From Neurospora crassa OR74A (lineage: Eukaryota; Ascomycota; Sordariomycetes; Sordariales; Sordariaceae): 64,000 nt of DNA. The stretch spans positions 3,100,001 to 3,164,000 of the forward strand of contig NC_026503.1 in NCBI RefSeq assembly GCF_000182925.2. Direction: 5' to 3'. The translations under genes were made by a program, and so were the position numbers. Of the stretch, positions 32,132 through 43,087 are shown one piece after another. A model generated the notes under the pieces. That model saw nothing but the letters and a program-made list of their open reading frames with translations, did no database searches and was not told where the DNA came from. Positions within the stretch are counted from its first letter, which is position 1; each line of letters begins with the position of its first letter.

Positions 32132-35100
32132 ATGGCCGCGGTTAACCCCGACCTGCAGGCGAAGCTGGACGAGCTACAGAGGGAGCTGGAGGTGTGTTTT
32201 GAGAAGATCCCCCGCTTCTATACTTACTTGGACTGTGTACAAACTGTGAAAACAGAAAAAAAGAAAAAGAGAAAGAAAAAAAAAAGACCTGACGCTGACC
32301 AACTTGCGCCTTGATTGTAGGAGGGCGATATTACAGAGAAAGGGTGCGCACATCCTCCGGCTATCCGTATTTTCCATCGTCCGCTGACCTTGATACCCTT
32401 CTTCTTTCTTCAGGTACCACAAGCGACGGGCACAACTGCTTGCTCAGTATGGCGTTGCTGCTCCTGCAGACTCCCAGCCGGCGGGAGCCCCAACCGGAGG
32501 CCTTCGGCTCCATCCCCCCGACAACACGCCTCATGCCTCCAACGACCGCCAACGCGTCCTCTCAGGTGCTGGCCTGAGCAGCGCCTCTCTCAACTTCCCG
32601 CCCTCCCGCGACTCAGTCGCCTTTTCCGAGCATCGAGACTCCACCCTCTTTCCTGACCACCGGGAGTCCATGGCCTTTTCTGACCACCGGGAATCCATGG
32701 CCTTCTCCGACTACCGCCCTCAGTCTACCTACTCCTTCCAGGAGCCGCATCCGGCCACTTTGCTTGCGCCTGGTGGCCCTATGGCTGATCACCGCCCGGC
32801 TATGCGACACGACTCCCTCTTCCTCTTCCCTGGCCCCAACGATACCTCTACAAGGTCGGGGACCATGGTGTCAGGAGACTATGCCTTCAACCCCGAGCAA
32901 CATGGCGACTATGCCGAGCCACCACCACCGCAACAGAATCCCTATGATGGGAGGACCAACACTTTGTTGAATTCGCAGGCCTACTTTTCCGATTTCGCAG
33001 GGCAACAAGCCCACGAGCAGCAACTCCAGGGTGATTATGGCGGCCCTCACAGATACTCCTCCAGCGATGCCTTTTCGCCCACCGCTGCTGTTCCGCCCCC
33101 TATGCTCCCGGCAAATGAATACCTGCCCCCTGGGGGGGCCATACAATTCCAGAAAGCCCTCGAGCCGCGCGAAGTCCCCTTTGCGATATACGACCCACAC
33201 GACCCCCGCAAAGAAATGTCTACATTTGACAATATTGCTGTCGTTCTCCGCCACCGAGGTCGTAACCTTCCCAACCGGCGAGCGTACTGGGTCTTGGACG
33301 CCAAGGGCAAGGAGATCGCATCCATCACATGGGACAAGCTTGCTTCGAGGGCCGAGAAGGTCGCCCAAGTGATTCGTGACAAGAGCTCCCTATACCGCGG
33401 CGACCGCGTTGCGCTTATCTACCGTGATGCGGAAATCATTGACTTTGCCATTGCCCTCTTGGGCTGCTTTATTGCCGGCGTGGTCGCTGTGCCCATTAAC
33501 GAGCTTCAGGACTATCAAAAATTGAACGTCATACTGACCTCCACCCAGGCGCATCTGGCCTTGACTACGGATAATAACCTCAAAGCGTTCCAGCGCGACA
33601 TTACAACGCAAAAGCTCCATTGGCCAAAGGGCGTTGAGTGGTGGAAAACCAACGAGTTTGGCAGTTACAGCCAGAAGAAAAAGGACGAGCTCCCCCCTTT
33701 GTCAGTTCCAGATTTGGCTTACATTGAATTCTCTCGGGCCCCAACGGGTGATCTTAGGGGAGTTGTGCTCAGCCACCGTACCATTATGCATCAGATGGCC
33801 TGCCTGAGCGCCATAGTTACTACCGCCCCGGGCTCCAAGCCTGGCGACACGTTTAACGCGACGTTGCGCGATACCAATGGCCATCTAGTAAGTCGTGGTG
33901 CCACCAAAAGCGAAACCTTGCTCTCATATCTGGATCCTCGCCAAGGCGTCGGCATGATCTGGGGAGTCTTGTTCGCCGTGTACGGAGGGCACACCACCAT
34001 TTGGCTCGAAAACAAGGCGGTCGAGGTACCCGGTCTTTATGCCTACCTTATTACCAAATACAGTCCGACGTTAATGATTGCCGACTATCCTGGGCTCAAA
34101 CGTGCGGCATACGACTACCAGGTCGACCCTATGGCAACACGGAACTACAAAAAGGGCATGGAGCCCAACTTCTCGTCCGTCAAGCTGTGCCTGATAGACA
34201 CCTTGATAGTCGATGGCGAGTTCAATGAGCTCCTGGCCGACCGTTGGTTCAAGCCGTTGCGGAATCCTCGAGCACGTGAGGTTGTCGCCCCAATGCTGTG
34301 CCTCCCGGAGCACGGAGGCATGATCATCAGCGTCCGGGACTGGGTGGGCGGCGAGGAGAATATGAAATGCCCGCTTAAACTGGAGATTGAGTCGGATACG
34401 GAGTCGGAGGCTGAAAGCCCAAAGGATCCTGAAGAGGAGAAGCCGGCTACCTCTAATGGTTACGGAAGTCTGCTGGGTGGGACGACGGTAAACGCGGCAG
34501 CAGAACACCGTGCAAAGAACGAGCTGAGTGAGGTGCTACTCGATAGAGAGGCATTGAAAACCAATGAGGTGGTGGTTGTGGCAATAGGCGCAGATGTTAG
34601 CAAGAAGGCTAGCAGCGAATTAGGGACGGTTCGCGTTGGCGCATTTGGCTACCCGATTCCCGACGCCTCTCTTGCTATTGTCGACCCGGAGACCGGCCTC
34701 CTCGCTTCGCCGCATACTGTGGGAGAGATCTGGGTCGATTCTCCCTCGCTGTCTGGTGGCTTCTGGGCACTGCCAAAGCACACTGAACAGATCTTCCATG
34801 CTCGACCTTTCACATTCGAGCCCGGTTCGACGCTTCCGACCCCGACCGAGCTGGAGTATCTTCGAACTGGTCTGCTCGGCACCGTTATAGAGGGCAAGGT
34901 CTTCGTACTTGGCCTGTACGAGGATCGTATCCGGCAAAAGGTGGAATGGGTTGAACACGGAACCGAGGTGGCAGAGTATCGTTATTTCTTTGTGCAGCAC
35001 ATGGTTGTTAGCATTATGAAGAACGTACCCAAGATCTTTGATTGCTCAGCGTTTGACGTGTTTGTCAACGAGGAACATTTGCCTGTCGTGGTCCTTGAAT

Positions 35101-38100
35101 CCCAAGCTGCCTCTACAGCTCCGGCTACGAGTGGAGGACCGCCTCGACAGCTGGACACGGCCCTCTTGGACTCGCTGGCCGAAAGGTGCATGGATGTGCT
35201 GATGCAAGAACATCACCTTCGTGTGTACTGTGTCATGATCACGGCACCGAATGCTCTCCCACGGGTGATGAAAAATGGCCGCAAGGAGATTGGCAACATG
35301 CTTTGCAGGAGAGAGTTCGACCAGGGCAATCTTCCTTGTGTGCATGTTAAGTTTGCCGTTGAGCATGCTGTGCTGAACCTGCCCATCGGTGTCGACCCAA
35401 TCGGCGGCATTTGGTCTCCTATGGCTTCGGAATCCAGACAACAGATTCTTGCCCCTGCCGACAAACAGTACTCGGGCATCGACCGCAGAGAGGTGGTTAT
35501 CGACGACAGGACGTCGACCCCTCTCAACAACTTCTCCAGCATCACAGACCTTATCCAATGGCGAGTGGCAAGGCAGCCCGAGGAATTGGCGTACTGCACC
35601 ATCGATGGTCGTGGCAAGGAAGGCAAGGGGATCACGTGGAAGAAGTTCGACACAAAGGTAGCAGCAGTTGCTTTATACTTGAGGAACAAGATCAAGATTC
35701 GGGCTGGCGACCATGTCGTTCTCATGTACACTCATTCTGAAGAGTTTGTCTTCGCCGTCCACGCCTGCATCAACCTTGGTGCCATTATCATCCCCGTTGC
35801 GCCGATGGACCAAAACCGTCTGTCCGAAGATGTCCCTGCCTTCCTTCATCTGGTCGCGGACTATGGCGTCAAGGCTGTCTTGGTTAATCAGGATGTAGAC
35901 CACTTGCTCAAGACGAAGCCTGTTGCACAGCACATCAAGCAGTCGGCTCAGTTCTTGAAGGTCCAGGTTCCGAACGTCTACAATACCAGCAAACCGCCGA
36001 AGCAGAACAGTGGTCTCCGCGATCTAGGCATCACAGTTGACCCGTCATGGGTCAAGTCAGGCTATCCCGTCGTTATCTGGACATATTGGACACCGGATCA
36101 GCGGCGCCTGGCAGTCCAGCTAAGCCACGACACCATCCTGGGTATGTGCAAGGTACAGAAGGAGACGTGCCAGATGTCAAGCTCTCGCCCTGTCCTAGGC
36201 TGCGTGCGTAGTACCACAGGTCTAGGCTTCATCCACACTTGTCTCATGGGCATCTACATTGGCACGCCTACCTACCTACTCTCCCCTGTTGAGTTTGCCC
36301 AGAATCCCGTCTCTCTCTTTCTCATCCTCTCTCGGTACAAGATCAAAGACACCTACGCCACCCCGCAGATGCTTGACCACGCCATGAGCATGATTCCCGG
36401 CAAGGGCTTCACGCTGCACGAGCTCAAGAACATGATGATCTCGTGCGAATCCCGCCCTCGCGTTGACCTTTTTACCAGGGTTCGTGTCCACTTTGACGCT
36501 ACCGGCCTGGATCGTACCGCCATCAACACAGTCTACTCGCATGTTCTGAACCCCATGATCGCTTCCCGGTCGTACATGTGCGTCGAGCCGATCGAACTTC
36601 ACCTGGATCCTAAAGCCCTGCGACAAGGTCTCATCTATCCGACGGATCCCCTACGGGATCCCAAGGCTTTGGTTATCCAAGACAGCGGCATGGTGCCGGT
36701 GTCCACACAGATTGCCATCGTCAACCCGGAGAGCAGGATGCTGTGCAGTGATGGTGAATATGGTGAGATCTGGGTGGACTCGGAGGCTTGCGTAACGTCG
36801 TTCTATGGCTCCAAGGACCAGTTCGATGTGGAGAGATTTAACGGTCGCACGGTTGAAGACCCGAGTATTCGTTATGTGAGGACCGGCGATCTTGGATTCT
36901 TACATAATGTTAGCAAGCCGATTGGCCCAGGAGGTGCGCTCGTGGACATGCAGGTTTTGTTCGTACTGGGAAGCATTGGCGAAACGTTTGAGATTAATGG
37001 CTTGAGTCATTTCCCAATGGACATTGAGGCTTCAGTTGAGAGGTGTCATAGGGTCATTGTGCCGGGTGGCTGGTAAGTCTTCGTTACTTCAAATTCAGCC
37101 TTATGTTGGAAAATACTAACAGACATGTAACAGCGCGGTCTTCCAGGCAGGCGGACTTGTGGTGGTCTTAGTTGAGGTAGCCCGTAAAGCCTACCTTGCC
37201 TCCATCGTCCCAGTCATTGTCAACGCCATCCTCAATGAGCACCAGATCATCGCCGACATTGTCGCATTCGTCAACAAGGGCGACTTCCCACGCTCGCGTC
37301 TCGGTGAAAAGCAACGTGGAAAGATCCTTGCTGGTTGGGTAAGTCGCAAGATGCGCACCATTGCCCAGTTTGCCATCAAGGACATGGACAGCGCCACCGC
37401 CGCCGGCCTTCCAGGCACGTCTTCGGGCGAGCAATCAGGCGGCGGTCACCATCCCGGCAGTATGTCAGATATTCCAGAGATTGCCCATCGCGCAAGCATG
37501 GCAATCAGCCACCGCAGCTCAGGCGCGCAACAACAATCCCAGGGTGCCGGATCCAGCAGCTTGCGGAACGTCGAGCCCGCGCCTCAGATCCTCGAGCAAA
37601 GAGAGGCCGAGCAGCAAGCGCGAGTGCTGGAGGACATGGCCAGCCTTAGCATCCAAAGCCAGCAGCAGTTCCACAACCAACAACAGCAGCAAGGACCAGT
37701 GGAGTTGCCCGCCGGTAACGATGGCAGGCGAGGATCAATTACCTACTCCAACCGCAGCGGACAATACGGCGGCTACCAAGGGTACGGCGATGCAGACCAG
37801 ACGCCCACGCGCCAACGGATCAGCTCCATGTACCCCCAGCAACAACAACCCCCGGCGCACGGTTATGAGTTGGCGGACTTTGATCGCTTCGGCGACAGCG
37901 AGCAAAGTGGACTCCCGACTCCGATTTACGATCAGGGATACCAACAACCGGGTCACGGCCAGGATATGTATAACAACAACCAAGTCTATCAAGGCTACCC
38001 GCCCCAGGTTCACCAACAGTATCAACAACAACAACCCACCGCAAGCGGTGCCCCACAAATCCACCTTCCAGCTGTTAATGGCCATGAACAACTCAGCGCT

Positions 38101-38313
38101 TGGGATGCTGGGTTCTCCTCTGTTCACGACATCAACGACGGAGGCGTAGAAGGCAGACAAGGACAGAGGGGAGGGTTCAGAGTCGTCAATGCCGATCCCA
38201 TCACTAGCGATGATGACGATGATGGACCTGGGAGTGGGGATGAGAGCTGGAAGAGGGATGCGTATGCTTCGATGAATTTGGCGGGAGCTTTGGGTGGAGG
38301 AGATGGGAAGTGA
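32132..38313 (+). CDS. cps1: DIP2/CPS1-type protein: DMAP1-binding domain plus two AMP-binding domains (4 exons)
   Basis: Exons 32132-32191, 32321-32343, 32414-37072 and 37134-38313 splice in phase to 1973 residues. Only this splicing recreates the N-terminal DMAP1-binding helix pair (LQAKLDELQRELE, then EGDITEKG, then YHKRRAQLLAQYG), which strongly supports a 23-nt second exon. Two fatty-acyl-AMP-ligase-like domains start near residues 295 and 1066. Their usual ATP-binding loop is degenerate (FSRAPTGDLRGVVLSHR and WTYWTPDQRRLAVQLSH), as in the DIP2 family, so classical adenylation is doubtful. DIP2 proteins have been linked to control of diacylglycerol levels, and CPS1 homologues to virulence in plant pathogens; the role here is inferred. 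Residues 1696-1973 are a Gln-rich disordered tail. The third intron has an ATACTAAC branch point. A duplicated HRESMAFSD motif lies before the first domain. Confidence 0.92.
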
Positions 38314-39381
38314 GCGAGCTGTTGTATGCGGATGTTGCATTTTGGGATTTGTTTCGGTTTGGAGTACATGGCTGGATTGACTTGGCTGATTTGAGATTGT
38401 TATGCTTGTTGGGTTGCCGGCTTGTCGGGTTGTTGTAAGCGGATACACTATTAGCATTTTGGATTCTGATTCTCCCTCATTGTTTAGGTTAGTTGAGTGT
38501 TTGGATATCTTGTGTAAGGAAGAAGATAAGAAGACAGGGGTTTTCCAGTTTTGCTGGCCATTCGTAAAGTCATTCATTGCTGTTGCCAACCGGCTTGTGG
38601 TTTCCTGCCAGGCCGGTACATAGGAATGGTCTGTTGGGAAACTCCAAAGGAGCAAGTCGTCGCCAACTCGAGGGAGCTACACTTATCGAGACTGGAAGGA
38701 ACACCAGCTTTCAAGCCGCCCTTCGGCACCGCTTACCCCCCAAATTAATGGGCACACTCGACACACACATCGAAATACCGTGATGATAGAACGCCTTACT
38801 ATCTAAAGAAGTGAGTTCTATGCATATCTCTCGCTTGCTCCCTGGACCCACCTGTTGGTTCGCTTGTCGGGAGATGGTGACAATGTCATGGGACAAGGGG
38901 GTGACCATGATGATGAGGAGCAAGGGTGTTTGGAGGTTTGTTTACTTGCGGAGTTGGAGGGGTGAGGCATGGTTTGGTTCACCACGAGCATGGTGTGGTA
39001 AAAATATGTATTTCTATACATACTTGGATAACGAAGAATACTTGAACTCGTCAATGTAAAGATGTTGAGATGGTTGATAAGAAACCAAAGTAAGACACCT
39101 GCTAGGGTGAAACGAAACTGGAGAGAAACAATTGTGAGGTGGCAGTGCATCAGGTACCACACACTATCTCAGGGCTGCTGTCACCCAATTTCAGGTACCT
39201 GATAGGTCCCCTGATACAGTGGTATCGCTATAAGACGCCAACCCCGCCTCCACATGATCGAGCATAGTCTCAGCTCTTCTTCACTTCACCCCTTCTCCAT
39301 CGATTCTACTCATCTTCTCTCATATCCTCGCTTGGTTGACAAATGGCAATGAACTCACAAGAAAGAGATTGGTAAAACAAG
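38314..39381. other. Intergenic spacer
   Basis: No supported gene. Only short motif-free frames are present. GGTACCTGA-like short repeats occur near 39150-39210 in what is probably the promoter of the amidase-like gene. Confidence 0.5.
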
Positions 39382-42372
39382 ATGTCGGTTCCCAATCTCA
39401 TCACCTGCGAGGTCGATGGCATCCAGTATCTACTGCACCCCCAAGTTCTGGTAAGTCGCCCTCTCTGGTTCACACACCCTTGCAAAATTGATACTGATGC
39501 TGCTCACAGGGAAGTACAGAAGCACCGATCAAAGCCGACCAAGTGATTCCCGTGCTCCTCCTGACCGAAGAAGAGCTCAACGGCACACCGGATCAAATCG
39601 GCCAGCTTCTCCAGTACTACGTCGAGACAGACGATGTATGCTCGCCCAGTTTCACTGACATTCTTGTTGAAAAGCCATCAAAAAATGGCAACATCAGCCT
39701 GTTTACCGAGAGAAAGGATGACAGCTCTTGTTCATCCAAAGCAACTTATCGCCTACATAAGACAATCCTTCACACATCCAACACAGACAACCCTGAAGCC
39801 CAAGATGACGATAACCTCCCCTCAGGCCCCTACTTCCTCAGCGGCCCAAACGTCCATCAAGCCTACCGCTTATACCCCGACACCCAGGACGCCTTCGTCT
39901 ACGGCATGATCCCCAACGACGTCCACAACCCCTCCGGTTTCCAAGCAGTTTCCTTCCTGGCTTCAGACAGCATGTCCAAAACGATTCCCGTTCCCAGCAG
40001 GCACTACACCCGCCTCACACCTCGCGGGCAAAAAAGACCAAGTCCAATCCGGGGAAAACGAATAACCCTAACAGACGGCCTCTCCCTCCTAGGCACACAA
40101 ACCACACTGTCTTGTAAAGCCTACGTGGACACCTACCCGCCCGCCACAGAGACTGATGCTTATGTTCAAAGGCTGCTAGAAGAAGGTGCGGTATTGGTGG
40201 GGAAGACGAAGACTAGCCAGCTGAGGATTGGGAGTTCTATGTGGCCAGAGACGCATTTCCCTGCTAACCCAAGGGCGGCGAGGAAAAGGAATGTCTTTGA
40301 TTGTAACGGGACTGCGGTGGGCTCGGCGTCTGCTTTGGCTGGGTATAGTTGGCTTGAGTTTGCCGTTGGTGGGAATGGTGAGTACAGGTTTCATCTGCAT
40401 GCGAAGAAAATTGAAAGGAGCTTATCTAACTGCATGCCTTCATTCGAAATTAAGTGGACAGCGCGGTAAGAGAATCGGGGAAGAGATGTGGACTTTATGG
40501 TTTGCGACGTTCGTTGACGGCGGAACACGACAAACCAAGCCCGGGACCGAATGACAGCGTGGGTATCTTTTGTCGGAGCTTACACGACCTATCACTTATT
40601 GCCGAATGTACCTTTCCTCCTCTTACCGCCCTAGCAAAGGAGTCAAGCCGCTACAACATCAACAAAATCCTTTATCTGGATTACGCCAAGGACCAGAAAT
40701 TGGAACACGCAATGGATGTGTTCGTCAATGCACTCGAACGCCATTTGAACGTGGCTCGGACGACTGTCAATCTCGATGAAGAGTGGGAAAAGTACCGGGT
40801 GAAGAGTGGTATAAACTTCTCTCTTCGTAAGGTACGCTCCGAGCTTTGATTTTGTCTTCAAAGTTGGATTCTTAACCCACGACCCTGAGCTGATAACTAA
40901 ACTTATGATGCTTCAAAAGACCGCACGATTTCTATACGACTTAAGCCACTACCACGAATACGCCAAGTTCCGAAAAGACTACCAAGCAAAATTCCATTCC
41001 AGCCGCGGGCTTGTCGATCTCGAGGCACAGGTTCTTTGGTAAATTACCTACTTACATCCTTCCCTCCATCAACAGATCATCAACATTACTAAATCAATGC
41101 AAACACAATGCTAACGTATAACTGACGGTTTCAACAGGTCCTCAGCCCGTGACCACGTAAAGCGGCAGAGAAAATTGCAAGACCAAGTCAATACATTCCG
41201 AGACTGGTTCGAACAGCACATCCTTGCGACTGAGACAGACACCGCTACATGTGGTACCACCGGCGATACCATCATCGTGATACCGGACATCGATTTTCAC
41301 CATTATCATATTATAGGGTTCTTTGGACGGGTGCTTGCGATGGAAGAGTGAGTACACCGTGACCCTATCAAGAAACAACCCTATGAGTGTGGGTGAAAGG
41401 TTGCTGACTGGATTTTTCCTTCTTTGCGCGGAATTTAGCATGCTATCTCCCCAGACAACGACACCACAGCTTTCGGTACCATGTATGCAACCCTCATCGC
41501 CTAGAATACCTCACTCCATCTCGTTATATCCCCTCGTCTTGGTACCAGTTCTCGCCACTGACATGCACGTTTGGTTACAACGATAGTCACGCAAAACCCC
41601 GGTGAACGGCTCGGCGATGAGCAGACTTATTCGCCTGTTGTTGCGTCAGTGATTGGACCACGAAGTAAGTTACACTCACTATCTCCATCGTTCCCCCTTC
41701 CTTCTCTAACTCTCTTATGACATCTTATACCACCCTTCCATCACCCTTCCATTACCCTTCCATCACCCTTTCATTACTCTTTCATTACCCTTTCATTACC
41801 CTTTCATTACCCTTTCATTACCCTTTCATTACCCTTCCATTACCCTTCCATTACCCTTCCACCACCCTTTCATTACCCTTCCATTACCCTTCCATTACCC
41901 TTCCACCACCCTTCCATTACCCTTTCATTACCCTTCCATTACCCTTCCATTACCCTTCCACCGCAGAAAGAAAAACCCACTAACACCCCCCGCAACAAAA
42001 GTGACCGACACATCCCTCATCACCCTCATCACCGAAGCCCTCAAAGCCTCAGGTCTCCCAACCTCAGTCCAGCCAGGACCCCTGTGCTTCCCTCTTCCTT
42101 CTTCTTCTTCTGCAGACGCCACCACCACCACCACCGCCACTGCCGCTGCCGACGCCACTGCTGCTGCCGACAGCGATGATGACAAGAACAACGACGGGAA
42201 GAAGAAGGCTGAACCCACCGCAGCCGAACTTCAAGGAAGCACAAGAGCTACAAAGCTTCATCTTCATGAGATGTGGTTGTATTCGGAGCAGGAGAAGGAA
42301 GAAGAAGAAGAAGAAGAAGAAGAAGAAGAAGAAGAAGAAGAAGAAGAAGAAGAAGAAGAAGAAGAAGAAGAA

Positions 42373-42404
<32 letters not shown>

Positions 42405-42537
42405 GAAAAAAGCCACGGTGACTTCAGAGCTGGAAAAGAAAAGGTTGAAGAGCGACGGAAATAGCTGGGATGGGAAGGCTTTGGCGGAGAGTTCGTTGAA
42501 TATCAAAGTTGATTTGAGGGCGCTGAGGGAGTAAGAA
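39382..42537 (+). CDS. Amidase-signature-family gene, probably inactive and possibly a pseudogene
   Basis: A multi-exon model: 39382-39450, 39510-40377, 40455-40831, 40920-41038, 41138 to about 41330/41347, 41439-41541, 41587-41664 and 42002-42537. Most junctions are in phase with good donors and CTRAC branch points; the one after 41138 is uncertain. The N-terminal 170 residues form an accessory domain seen before fungal amidase domains. The amidase domain shows IRGKRITLTDGLSLLG, the expected catalytic Lys in LVGKTKTSQL, and WLEFAVGGN. The usual GGSS and GGS serine motifs read NGTAVGS and VDSAVRE, so both catalytic serines appear replaced. A TAG at 41502-41504 falls in the frame that connects conserved blocks. 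The C terminus is a 25-Glu/10-Asp tract. Either a diverged pseudo-amidase with one more intron or a decaying gene. Confidence 0.6.
41665..42001 (+). other. Amidase-gene intron carrying a minisatellite
   Basis: A 337-nt intron with a GTAAGT donor and a CACTAACAC branch region just before the AAAAG acceptor. Splicing joins VASVIGPR to MTDTSLITLITEALKASG in phase. Most of the intron is the 11-bp repeat annotated separately. Confidence 0.75.
41727..41960. repeat. 11-bp minisatellite, unit CATTACCCTTY
   Basis: About 21 head-to-tail copies of CATTACCCTTT or CATTACCCTTC with minor variants (CATCACCC, CACCACCC, one ATTACTC). The strand is purely pyrimidine apart from A residues and contains almost no G. 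Confidence 0.95.
42298..42402 (+). repeat. (GAA)25(GAT)10 trinucleotide tract in coding exon
   Basis: Twenty-five GAA codons followed by ten GAT codons within the last exon of the amidase-like gene, encoding a Glu tract then an Asp tract. The perfect codon uniformity indicates replication-slippage expansion rather than selection on protein sequence. Confidence 0.97.
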
Positions 42538-43087
42538 GATGGAAAGGAAAGAGATGGATGGATGGATGTGTGTTTGGTGGACGGAGGTTAGGGCTGCTTA
42601 ACATTCCCTGATTTCTCGAGGGCGGAGAAGGGGTTGGAGACCTGAGAAGGGTATCTAAGATCAGCAGTTGAGACTTTGAGATACATATAAATGAGCACTT
42701 CGGACCGGCAAGTTGGTGTGACCCCATTAGTCGACAGCGTCCATGATCAATTAACTTGACGTTGAGATGGTATCTTATTTCAAGAAAGTTCTTTAGTCAA
42801 GTACCAGATGTAGCATGAAGTCATGTCTCATGTTTACTGGAATGTGTGTGGGGTTGCCTCGCAGCCAGATCATCACTCGAACATTCCTTCCAAATACAAA
42901 TACACAGCATCGTATTTCTCCCTTAAATGCCCATCTTCTCCCCAAGCAGAAACTTGCCAGCCAAAGATTTGGGTATATCGCTCAACTGACAGGACAACCA
43001 AACATCAACAAAGTCAAACCGCTCAATATCCTTCACATCATCGCCAACTGATATCGACATTATTCAAACATTTCAGGTCCGGACATA
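42538..43087. other. Convergent intergenic spacer
   Basis: The 3' region between the convergent amidase-like and coiled-coil protein genes. Nothing else is recognisable. Confidence 0.5.
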
